A DNA stretch of 12,863 nt, from the NCBI GenBank assembly GCA_946803715.1, contig CAMPET010000485.1:11965-24827 (forward strand), given 5' to 3'. The notes beneath the pieces are model-generated. The model did not search any database. It had not been told where the DNA came from and worked only from the letters and a program-made list of their open reading frames with translations. A program made the position numbers and the translations under genes. Shown here piece by piece: positions 1 through 6,780 of the stretch. The stretch comes from Beroe ovata (Eukaryota > Ctenophora > Nuda > Beroida > Beroidae). Each line of letters begins with the position of its first letter. Within the stretch, counting starts at the first letter, position 1.

Positions 1-57
1 GTGGTCTTAGCCTATTAACAATAATTTTAATAACGTGGTCTTAGCCTATTTACAATA
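1..57. repeat. Short direct repeat, 34-bp period
   Basis: The 16-base string GTGGTCTTAGCCTATT occurs at 1-16 and again at 35-50, and each copy is followed by a near-identical A/T-rich ACAATAAT tail. Only two copies are inside the window, so a longer array may lie to the left. It overlaps the 3' end of the reverse-strand ORF at 27-362. I do not recognise the family. Confidence 0.7.
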
Positions 58-362
58 ATCTCTCCTGAGTTTAACAGATACGCTCCTATGAGCATTGATG
101 TATTCAAAATGTTCACTGCGGTGGGAAGATGACTGGCTTCCCTTGCTTGGTTTTTTGCCAGGAAAAAATGTCCAGGGGTAAAGGGTTCTATCGTATGAGT
201 GTACTCAACCCCTCTGATCATGATTGTGACCTCGTATGAATGAATCATCCGCACTTCAAGTGTTTCTGTTTCATCCTCAAAAATCTCGATCTCATTTAAA
301 GAGTAGTCGAAATCAGTGCTGATCTCATACATACTCTTTATTTTACAGGGGCCAATATACAT
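27..362 (-). CDS. Hypothetical 111-residue protein, unrecognised
   Basis: An uninterrupted reverse-strand ORF starts at an ATG (362-360) and ends in TAA at 29-27. The frame stays open upstream of the ATG for several codons, so it may be an internal or last exon rather than a whole gene. The product is acidic near the N-terminus (a run rich in Glu and Asp around residues 24-36), then alternates hydrophobic and polar residues, as a beta-rich fold would. There is no signal peptide, membrane segment or motif I can name. Codon content looks protein-like, but the length alone is only modest evidence. It could be an exon of a gene extending past the right or a fragment of an old element. I assign no function. 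Confidence 0.3.
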   Translation of the reverse strand: MYIGPCKIKSMYEISTDFDYSLNEIEIFEDETETLEVRMIHSYEVTIMIRGVEYTHTIEPFTPGHFFLAKNQAREASHLPTAVNILNTSMLIGAYLLNSGEIIVNRLRPRY

Positions 363-1047
363 CAGGCCCCTAGGAAGGTTACTCCTCCCCAGTGCTCGAC
401 TCTGGATGAAGGAAATCGGTGGGAGACTGAAATAGTGTTAACTCAATATCCAAAATTTACAAAGTTTCCAATCATCCAATTGATTTGAATAGGAAAAGAA
501 CCAACCAGCGATCACAGATTCGCCGATCCAGAACCGGGCATCCACAACTTCTGCATAGGGTAAAGGCGACGGATTGGATTCTATAGTGACCAAATTTTAA
601 CCTCTGACATCCGTTTACATTTTTCCAGTTGACACGGATCTGTTGACCATAATAGAAGTCTGGCCCACAAAAAGTCTGAGTAGTATTTCACATGTTGATA
701 TGGAATTAGATAATAATATCATGTAAATGGGATCACATAAACGTATACTTTAAACGGAACCACAAAAAGTATACTAACATTGAATTCGTTGTGGGAGTAT
801 GAGATATATCTCAATGAGGGTCGATATAACGTCATGACTGTGACCACAGTGACAATCACTGATTTACAGTAACGGCATTCTGTTGGCCCCCATTCAAAAG
901 CAAATTTAGAGTATGCTAGGCATGGGATCTCGCTCCTGGTCAATTCTTTCATATCATAGAAGAACGGGTTGCACATGGTTTAGCTGGAGACTGTGGAGTG
1001 TAAGGTTATCAAATGGAATACTATATCAACAAAGACTTTTCTCACAA
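363..1047. other. No supported gene (contig end)
   Basis: I see no convincing ORF, RNA gene or repeat here. Short ORFs on both strands overlap each other between 719 and 1047 and have no recognisable motif. The stretch ends at an N at 1048. Confidence 0.5.
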
Positions 1048-1048
1048 N
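1048..1048. other. Single-N gap / contig join
   Basis: One undetermined base sits exactly where the sequence switches from unique DNA into the middle of exon 2 of an AP-2 sigma gene copy. A real one-base ambiguity would not coincide with such a switch, so I read it as a placeholder gap. Confidence 0.75.
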
Positions 1049-1371
1049 TGTTGATGTTGATGAAAACAATCTCATGTGTTTGGAAGCAATTCATAACTTT
1101 GTCGAGGTGAGAGCTATTTATTTTGAGAATCTAGGAAAATCAAGAATGATAGTCCTCCACCTATGCTGAAGAAGCTAAAAAGTTATTGATAAGAAATTCT
1201 CTGTAACAGGTGCTGAATGAATATTTTCACAATGTCTGCGAACTTGACCTTGTATTCAACTTCTATAAAGTTTACACTGTGGTAGATGAGATGTTTTTGG
1301 CGGGCGAGATAAGAGAAACCAGTCAAAACAAAGTTCTCAGACAGTTGACTTTACTTAACCAGCTGGAGTGA
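1049..1371 (+). pseudogene. AP2S1: AP-2 complex subunit sigma, truncated 3' copy
   Basis: This holds the last 58 bases of exon 2 (1049-1106), an intron of 103 bp (1107-1209, GTGAGA...ACAG) and the complete last exon (1210-1371, ending LNQLE then TGA). It aligns base for base with the complete gene at 4443-5090, offset 3719. Five codons differ in the shared coding part: four changes are silent and one turns Ala into Leu near the C-terminus. The surviving exons are intact, with no frameshift or stop, so this may be an allele or second functional copy cut by the gap rather than a decayed gene. Exon 1 and most of exon 2 are missing in this window. Confidence 0.8.
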
Positions 1372-1632
1372 TGTTATCAAATGATCCCACTCTTTTAGTA
1401 TTACTGCTGGCAGAATGAGACACTTGGGAATTGAGCGATGTTCTGACCTAAACTGATAACAAATGCTCAATTTGATGTATGATTGATATTGTAAATTGGT
1501 TTATTTTCATTTCGTTATTTTATTCTTTAACATTTCATATACTCCATCCCGTAGTTACATGAAGCATCCTCACCCAAAAATGGTTGAAATCGTTTGTCTC
1601 AAATCAGAAAAATCAAATGGTGCTAATTTTTC
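1049..1632 (+). repeat. Left copy of 584-bp AP2S1 duplication
   Basis: It matches 4768-5351 over its full length, including the intron and about 260 bp of 3' flank. I count roughly 21 substitutions or small indels by eye, so about 96% identity, with differences concentrated outside the coding bases. Similarity ends abruptly after the shared GCTAATTTTTCT. Confidence 0.9.
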
Positions 1633-2154
1633 TTATGTTTAGTGATTGAGAATTATGGAATAAGAAGTTTGAAAATATAGTCTGATTTGGTGTTCTGTGT
1701 ACCTACATTTTATTATCGATAAAAATGAGCTGCATTGATGAATGATTCACGCATACAATCACGTACTCTAATAGAACCTCATACATGTTGCACACACCCA
1801 CTCAAGGACCCATACACTTGGAGTGTCCATTTATGGTAGAATTAGTAGAAGTGTTCATCAGGTTTCTGTTCAATTAATGTGCTGTTAATGGCACAGTTTA
1901 TCGAACCTTTCCCTGGGGTTAGCAAGGAGAGAGATTGTCGAATTTCATGTAAACGAGAGTAAGAGCTTCATGACATATCACACAGTCTCAGTTGCTTGTC
2001 ATATTATTGGGGGGGGGCAACGCCATTTAAGGCCACAAACACATCCGAAATCGCAAAATGGCCCCAGAATCTGTGGCCCTATATGGCCTTTTATGGCCCT
2101 AAAAGTAATGAAATTTTTACAGTCCACTAATAAATGATAATTGCTGATTCAGCA
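1633..2154. other. Non-coding stretch with GGCC-rich patch
   Basis: No supported gene. A nine-G run lies at 2009-2017. From about 2031 to 2101 the dinucleotide pair GGCC recurs at least five times in contexts such as ATGGCC and TGGCCC, a motif also present around the inverted repeat at 3410-3710. Low complexity rather than coding. Confidence 0.5.
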
Positions 2155-2478
2155 TTAACATGTAGATGTAACTCTTGGAATATGTTGGTTTTGAGGCATT
2201 TTTAGGACGTATAACTGCTTATCACCCTTGTGAATCATGGAATAAACGACTGTTTTTAAGGAGGCCATCTTCCTGGATTCATCACTTTCTTTGGTGACGT
2301 GCTTATAGTTATACTGGGTCCGCCCTTGCAGACCTCTGCTCTGTTTATGCATCATTCTAGCAGCGATTTGTTTTTCACTGCTCAGTGTTCTGCAGACTGC
2401 AGTCATCAAATTATCTGGGATTCCGCTTATCTGTGCTCAAACTGATCCAGGTCCGCTCTTGGCGGCAAATTCCTCGGT
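2155..2478 (-). pseudogene. Coding-like reverse-strand fragment, unrecognised
   Basis: Reading right to left, an 84-codon frame ends in TAA at 2155. The same frame can be followed back through a stretch resembling PDNLMTAVCRTLSSEKQ and across one TGA to an upstream segment reading MDLELPTEEFAAK. The amino-acid texture is protein-like (charged residues spread through it, helix-compatible), but there is no motif I recognise. The in-frame TGA suggests either a decayed gene or an intron whose acceptor is the CAG just after it. Two more short reverse-strand frames lie upstream (2527-2727 and 2891-3106) and may belong to the same broken gene or element. I assign no function. Confidence 0.25.
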
Positions 2479-2526
2479 AGGTAGTTCCAAATCCATAGTT
2501 AAGGGCCAATAGCACCAAAAGACGAA

Positions 2527-2727
2527 TCATTCATGGCTGATTGTGCTGATGTACCTAGTAATGACAGGAACCGTATCTTTATACAGCTTTTGCCTTTTGA
2601 GTGCCTTCACGACATGATACTGTACACATTTTATCATCATGCTAACGGTGGTTATGGAGTATTTTCCACATTTGGACATATCTTTCACGCCTGATATATA
2701 TTTTACGTTAGAATGGCATGGGGCCAT
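2527..2727 (-). pseudogene. Short reverse-strand ORF, possible gene fragment
   Basis: A 66-codon ORF begins at an ATG and is rich in Lys, Val and Ile. It lies between two other reverse-strand frames of similar size. I see no motif and no convincing splice pair linking it to either neighbour. It may be chance or part of the same decayed unit as 2155-2478. Confidence 0.15.
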
Positions 2728-2890
2728 AAAACTTAAATCATGTAGTCAAGATAAATCTAACACTGGATCTTGGAGGTGAATGTGGTACCTCTCTATCAGC
2801 TTGATATAATCTTCAATCGCTGATGGAATTTCCATCATTGAAGTATAGTTGGTAGTATAGTACCAACTGAGTACTCTAAATGATAACGAA

Positions 2891-3106
2891 CTAGTGATTT
2901 GTTAATATTGATCCTGGTGGTAGAATCTCTTGCTCTGAAGCTGCTGAGGACCCATGACGCTGCTGAACGACTCTGCTGGACAATGACATAAGTGTGACTC
3001 CAAGACTTTTGAGATGATCTACTGCAGTGATCATCATGCTCATCTCCTCATAGCTCAGTTTAAGATGTTCTGTACACTGTACAGTTGTACATCCCGGAAG
3101 AGGCAT
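2891..3106 (-). pseudogene. Short reverse-strand ORF, possible gene fragment
   Basis: A 71-codon ORF begins at an ATG. The product would be moderately hydrophobic with a Ser/Gln-rich C-terminal third. Just upstream on the same strand (plus-strand positions about 3100-3200), another frame reads PWNILPAKV, which resembles the WN-x-LP-x-x-V tail of non-LTR reverse transcriptases. This frame may therefore lie in retroelement 3' sequence. No function assigned. Confidence 0.15.
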
Positions 3107-3299
3107 TGTGTCTGGTTAAACCTCTCTGATCTTGATGCTTTCAAAAGATATGCATTATGCGTTGACAGACTTTAGCAGGTAGTATGTTCCAAGGCTGGCC
3201 TGATCCTAAACTACTTATTACTTTGCAAGGAATCTTCAGATGGTACCTAGACTGCTGCCTGAGGCTCGTTCAGAGATGGATCAATGGTGATCCTTAAAC
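3107..3299 (-). mobile_element. Possible non-LTR retrotransposon 3' remnant
   Basis: On the reverse strand, a short frame at about 3172-3198 reads PWNILPAKV. A shifted frame just beyond reads FESIKIREV before a stop. The spacing W-N-x-L-P-x-x-V followed by F-x-x-x-I is typical of the C-terminal end of CR1/L2/Jockey-type reverse transcriptase ORFs. The frames are broken by stops and a shift, and no polymerase core (YxDD) is visible. The match is short, so this is only a suggestion. Confidence 0.2.
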
Positions 3300-3730
3300 T
3301 TGATTTCCCCGATATGCCCCTTTTCGCCCCTGGAGCGTCCCCTTTTAGCACCCAGAATGGCCCCTAATCGCCTCAGAAATTCCCTCTTATTTTCCGCGGG
3401 ACATTGTACGGTGCGTGCCCCAAGGGCGCCCATTTTTTTCCCCTTTGTGCACCCTTTTCGCCTCCTTTTTTGCCCCTTTTTTCTGCCGCATCCTACACGC
3501 AAGTTCCCAAATTGCTCCCTTTGTGCAATGTGCACCCTTCGTGCCCCTATTGCGCACCCTTATTCGAATACTTCTCGCAGGGGGTCACAGAGGGGGCAGA
3601 AAAGGGGCACAAAGGGGGCAGAGTAGGAACACAAAGTGGGCACGTAGAGGGCAATTTGAAAAACACTTTCCGCAGAAGGGCAAAATCGTAGCTCCCTTAG
3701 GACACGCACCGGCCATAAAGGGGGCACAAA
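3300..3730. repeat. C-rich/G-rich imperfect inverted repeat (fold-back)
   Basis: The left half is full of C runs (GCCCCTTTT-type strings) and the right half is full of G runs (AAAGGGGGCA-type strings). Anchors show they are related in inverse: GGTGCGTGCCCCAAGGG at 3410-3426 pairs with the reverse complement of 3691-3710, differing at a few positions. The frames translated from the two strands also share GACPKGA. The arms would be roughly 140-150 bp around a short centre near 3560-3575. The long overlapping ORFs on both strands here are composition artefacts. It could be a fold-back or MITE-like element. I did not identify target-site duplications. Confidence 0.6.
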
Positions 3731-4442
3731 GTTTGTTATAGTGATTAGTGATACTTCGGTTATCACTTAGCATGGGGTGAAGATACCTAAGTCCTAAGTG
3801 TCTCAACTCAATGAAGCCACATCGTTTTTTCAGTCAATTGTACAAGAAATTGTGAGGGAGGATTGATAGAGGAGCTGCTCTTCTTGAGTTCCTCCAGGGG
3901 TCTCTATTTCTTGAATGTTGACCAACTGCGTCCTGCTAATGCTATAAAACGCATCTTCCCAGCACATGCCGTTCTAAGTTTTAACTTAGTCCACTCCAGT
4001 TCACTCAAATCTCAATAGAACAATAACATATAGCTTGCGATGGAATTTGCTGACACCACTGCATAACTGTGACGTAGTATCAAGGGAGTGAAGCATTTGT
4101 GTGACTGAATAGTATATAAAATTCTTCCCAATCAAGATTAACATCAATTGAAATTCCACTTATTTATTTATACATTTCTGATGTATCAAAAATAGAATCT
4201 ACAAAACTGTCAATCAGAATCCCAAACTAATTTCTGTGTCCATAACTATGTAACTACTGTTGCAGTGTTGCATTGCAAAACTGCAGTTGCAACAGTTGCA
4301 ACTGTTTCTTTGATTAAATAATCAATAGACAGAAATACCAAAAGTGGTATTAAGAAGCCATTCAAAATTCTCCAATTGCTGCAGAACTTTTGAGAAAGAG
4401 GAATCATGCAATCATCTCACAGCAAAGGGTTCATCAGTTACT
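3731..4442. other. Upstream region of AP2S1
   Basis: No ORF of note. A perfect 12-base palindrome, CAGTTGCAACTG, sits at 4293-4304 inside a patch where GTTGCAA is repeated, and TATAAAA occurs at 3943-3949. The latter is about 500 bp from the start codon, so it can only be the promoter if there is a long 5' UTR. The actual promoter of AP2S1 is not evident. Confidence 0.4.
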
Positions 4443-5090
4443 ATGATACGATTCATGTTGATCCAAAACCGGGCTGGAAAGACAAGGCTTGCTAAGTGGT
4501 ACATGAGCTTTGATGATGAGGAGAAGCAAAAGTTGATCGAAGAGGTAATGTGATTAAATGCAATAGCTGATGAGGCTGAGTGTACCAACTTAAATCTCCC
4601 AATCTTTGCACTTCTTCTTACTAAAAGTGCATTTTTCTAATTCCTCGCTATCTTTCACAGGTGCATGCGTGTGTTACAGTCCGTGATGCAAAACATACTA
4701 ACTTTGTGGAATTTAGAAATTACAAGATTGTCTACAGGCGTTATGCTGGCCTTTACTTCTGTATGTGTGTTGATGTTGATGAAAACAATCTCATGTGTTT
4801 GGAAGCAATTCACAACTTTGTCGAGGTGAGAGCTATTTATATTGAGAATCTAGGAAAATCAAGAATGATAGTACTCCACCTATGCTGAAGAAGCTAAAAA
4901 GTTATTGATATGAAATTCTCTGTAACAGGTGCTGAATGAATATTTTCATAATGTCTGCGAACTTGACCTTGTATTCAACTTCTATAAAGTTTACACTGTG
5001 GTAGATGAGATGTTTTTGGCGGGCGAGATAAGGGAAACCAGTCAGAACAAAGTTCTCAGACAGTTGACTGCACTTAACCAGCTGGAGTGA
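4443..5090 (+). CDS. AP2S1: AP-2 complex subunit sigma (clathrin adaptor)
   Basis: This is the small sigma subunit of the AP-2 adaptor, which links cargo and PIP2-rich plasma membrane to clathrin during endocytosis. With the alpha subunit it binds acidic dileucine sorting signals. There are three coding exons: 4443-4544, 4661-4825 and 4929-5090. The introns of 116 and 103 bp are both phase 0 with GT-AG ends. The product is 142 residues, the usual length for this subunit. Nearly every block of the family is present: MIRF at the N-terminus, [13 protein letters not shown] (including Arg15, known in the human protein to contact dileucine cargo), [49 protein letters not shown] and DEMFLAGEI. The start is the ATG that gives the conserved MIRF beginning. 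The frame is open upstream, but that extension has no family match. The gene is intact and a second partial copy lies at 1049-1371. Confidence 0.97.
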
Positions 5091-5351
5091 TGTTATCAAA
5101 TGTTCCCACTCTTTAGTATTACTGCTGGCAGAATAAGACATTTGGGATATTGAGCAATGTTCTGACCTAACTGATAACAAATGCTCAATTTGATGTATGA
5201 TTGATATTGTAAATTGGTTTATTTTCATTTCGTTATTTTATTCTTCAACATTTCATATACTCCATCAAGTAGTTACATGAAGCATCCTCACCCAAAAATG
5301 GTTGAAATCGTTTGTCTCAAATCAGAAAAAATCTAATGGTGCTAATTTTTC
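4768..5351 (+). repeat. Right copy of 584-bp AP2S1 duplication
   Basis: It is the partner of 1049-1632 at a constant offset of 3719, with about 96% identity by eye. It covers the end of exon 2, intron 2, exon 3 and 3' flank. The match stops at 5351, where this copy runs into the CACCCAGCCTGGCCGCG sequence absent from the other copy. Confidence 0.9.
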
Positions 5352-5362
5352 TCACCCAGCCT

Positions 5363-5377
5363 GGCCGCGAAGCGGCC
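5363..5377. repeat. GGCCGC hairpin (6-bp arms, 3-base loop)
   Basis: GGCCGC, GAA, GCGGCC forms a perfect stem with a three-base loop in otherwise A/T-rich DNA. It sits about 12 bases past the point where the two AP2S1 copies diverge and about 37 bases before the N at 5414. It could be the edge of an inserted repeat. It is too short to be called a terminator in this eukaryotic setting. Confidence 0.5.
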
Positions 5378-5413
5378 TAAAAAGGCATAAGGTGGTTAGG
5401 AATTTGGAGATTT

Positions 5414-5414
5414 N
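5414..5414. other. Single-N gap / contig join
   Basis: One undetermined base lies exactly at the start of the first 191-bp tandem unit, so the array may extend further left than shown and its copy number is uncertain. Confidence 0.7.
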
Positions 5415-5489
5415 ATCAACCCCACGTTAGAAAGAGGAAAGATAGATCTTTACAGATACGGTGCTAAAAATTATTCTACGCGGCTCCTG

Positions 5490-5497
5490 TGACGTCA
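5490..5497. promoter_or_regulatory. CRE-type palindrome TGACGTCA, array unit 1
   Basis: A perfect eight-base cAMP-response-element palindrome, the consensus site of CREB/ATF bZIP factors. It recurs at 5681-5688 and 5872-5879, exactly one 191-bp unit apart each time, and is followed after two bases by the half-site TGACGTGAC. It is conserved even in the diverged third unit. Function is inferred from the motif only. Confidence 0.45.
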
Positions 5498-5680
5498 TAG
5501 TGACGTGACAAATGACAGAATAGCGAATACCAATTTTGACAGTTGATGGAATAGTGCCCCTCTTTGAACGTTCATAACTTCTAAACCGAAAAAGATATAT
5601 TGATTATCAACCCCACGTTAGAAAGAGGAAAGATATATCTTTACAGATACGGTGCTAAAAATTATTCTACGCGGCTCCTG

Positions 5681-5688
5681 TGACGTCA
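5681..5688. promoter_or_regulatory. CRE-type palindrome TGACGTCA, array unit 2
   Basis: Second copy of the CREB/ATF-type site, 191 bp from the first and in the same context within the repeat unit. Confidence 0.45.
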
Positions 5689-5871
5689 TAGTGACGTGAC
5701 AAATGACAGAATAGCGAATACCAATTTTGACAGTTGATGGAATAGTGCCCCTCTTTGAACGTTCATAACTTCTAAACCGAAAAAGATATATTGATTATCA
5801 ACCCCACGTTGGAAAGAGGAAAGATAGATCTTAGCAGTGACGGTGATAGAAATTATTCTACGCGGCCCCTG

Positions 5872-5879
5872 TGACGTCA
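5872..5879. promoter_or_regulatory. CRE-type palindrome TGACGTCA, array unit 3
   Basis: Third copy, retained although neighbouring bases of this unit have changed (for example CGGCCCC instead of CGGCTCC just before it). Confidence 0.45.
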
Positions 5880-6048
5880 TAGTGACGTGACAAATGACAG
5901 AATAGCGAATACCAATTTTGACAGTTGTTAAAAATCTAGTGTCCCTATTTAATTTTAAACATTGACATTAATAATCGACCCCGATTCGAGAGGTCGTTCG
6001 TATTTCATGACGTGTGACCTCAAGAAATGAGGTTGGCATCCCTAATCG

Positions 6049-6460
6049 TGAGGCAGAGCACGTGACTTGTATTTTTTGTCACTACCGCTAGGTGGAAGCT
6101 TGCACATAAAACACGTGGCGATCCTGTGTCATGTGCAAATGTAGGAGCGGTTAGAAACTCTAATTGACGTGCATAATTAGCGTGGATCCAATTAGCTGAT
6201 ATCCGGTCTGCATCATGATACAATTAATGTAATATCCTGAGGCTGAGCACGTGACTGGTGTTTCATGAGGTGGAAGCTTGCGCATGAAATATGTGGCGAT
6301 CCTATGTCATGTGGTAATGAAGGAGTGATAAGGAGTGATAAGGTGACGTGTCAGATTAGTGGAATCTAATCAGCTCAATTTCGATGTGCATCATGATACA
6401 ATTAATGAGATATCCTGGTGTTTTGTGTCACTCCCGTGAGGTGGAAGCTTGCAGAAGAAA
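6049..6460. repeat. Second tandem array, about 175-180-bp unit
   Basis: Two anchors show the repetition. AGGTGGAAGCTTGC occurs at 6090-6103, 6268-6281 and 6439-6452 (spacings 178 and 171). GCATCATGATACAATTAATG occurs at 6210-6229 and 6388-6407 (spacing 178). GAGGC(A/T)GAGCACGTGACT opens the first two units at 6049 and 6239 and carries a CACGTG E-box. The third copy is partial and leads directly into the TATA region of the downstream gene. The units are diverged, so this array is older than the 191-bp one, with which it shares no clear homology beyond TGACGTG-type words. Confidence 0.85.
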
Positions 6461-6506
6461 GACGGGGCGTTACCTCGTTACCCGCCACGCAATCAGACTC
6501 AAAGGA

Positions 6507-6514
6507 TATAAAAG
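6507..6514 (+). promoter_or_regulatory. TATA box of the SGNH-KH gene
   Basis: TATAAAAG lies 142 bp before the proposed start codon at 6649. A start site about 30 bases downstream would fall near 6537-6555, where a TCAGT initiator-like word is found (6552-6556). This gives a 5' UTR of about 95-110 bases. The array of about 178-bp units ends roughly 50 bases upstream, so those units occupy the proximal promoter position. Confidence 0.55.
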
Positions 6515-6648
6515 GTATTGAATACATTTTTACAACCCTCTTTGAATTCACTCAGTGTTTTCTGCCAACTCTATAACTCTTCGACTTCGTGCTTTTAGCA
6601 AGATTTCCGTTTACTGTCAACTTATCATTCGATACAATCAATACATCA

Positions 6649-6780
6649 ATGATGAGTTGTTTCGCTACTTCGTGTCCCAGAGTGCTGCTGATTGGTGACT
6701 CGATCACGGGTCCCATTCGGTTCCAATCTGGGGACACGTTCACTTACCCGGGGATCACGTCTCACCGGCTCTTGCAGAAG
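6649..6780 (+). CDS. Exon 1: SGNH block I (GDS nucleophile)
   Basis: This exon encodes residues 1-44. It contains VLLIGDSIT, the block I of SGNH/GDSL hydrolases with catalytic Ser18, and YPGIT (Gly35), at the place where the family has the oxyanion Gly of block II. It ends LLQK at a phase-0 donor GTAGGT (6781). The long 5' hydrophobic extension upstream of the ATG is not needed for the fold. Confidence 0.75.

Larger units (their letters stand above)
5415..5933. repeat. Tandem array, 191-bp unit, about 2.7 copies
   Basis: Units begin with ATCAACCCCACGTT at 5415, 5606 and 5797. Units 1 and 2 are each 191 bp and nearly identical, differing at one base in the AAGATAGATC/AAGATATATC stretch. Unit 3 is more diverged and loses similarity after CAATTTTGACAGTTG near 5930. 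A weak further match (ATCGACCCCGATTCGAGAG) near 5976 may be a decayed fourth copy. Each unit has TGACGTCA followed by TAGTGACGTGAC. No coding potential is credible in it. Confidence 0.92.

Noticed and set aside
719-1110. ORFs on both strands across the N at 1048
   Set aside because: They overlap each other on opposite strands; the forward one crosses the gap and enters AP2S1 exon 2 in the wrong frame.
3281-3806. Several overlapping ORFs on both strands
   Set aside because: They arise from low stop-codon density in the C-rich/G-rich inverted repeat. Products are Pro/Cys/Phe or Lys/Gly/Arg runs without domain structure.
3943-3949. TATAAAA as the AP2S1 promoter
   Set aside because: About 500 bp from the start codon with no supporting initiator or 5' UTR splice signals that I could establish.
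4344-4442. N-terminal extension of AP2S1
   Set aside because: The frame is open but has no family similarity; the 142-residue length and MIRF start fix the ATG at 4443.
5686-5880. 64-codon reverse-strand ORF in the 191-bp array
   Set aside because: It spans tandem units and has no homologous domain; the array is better explained as non-coding repeat.
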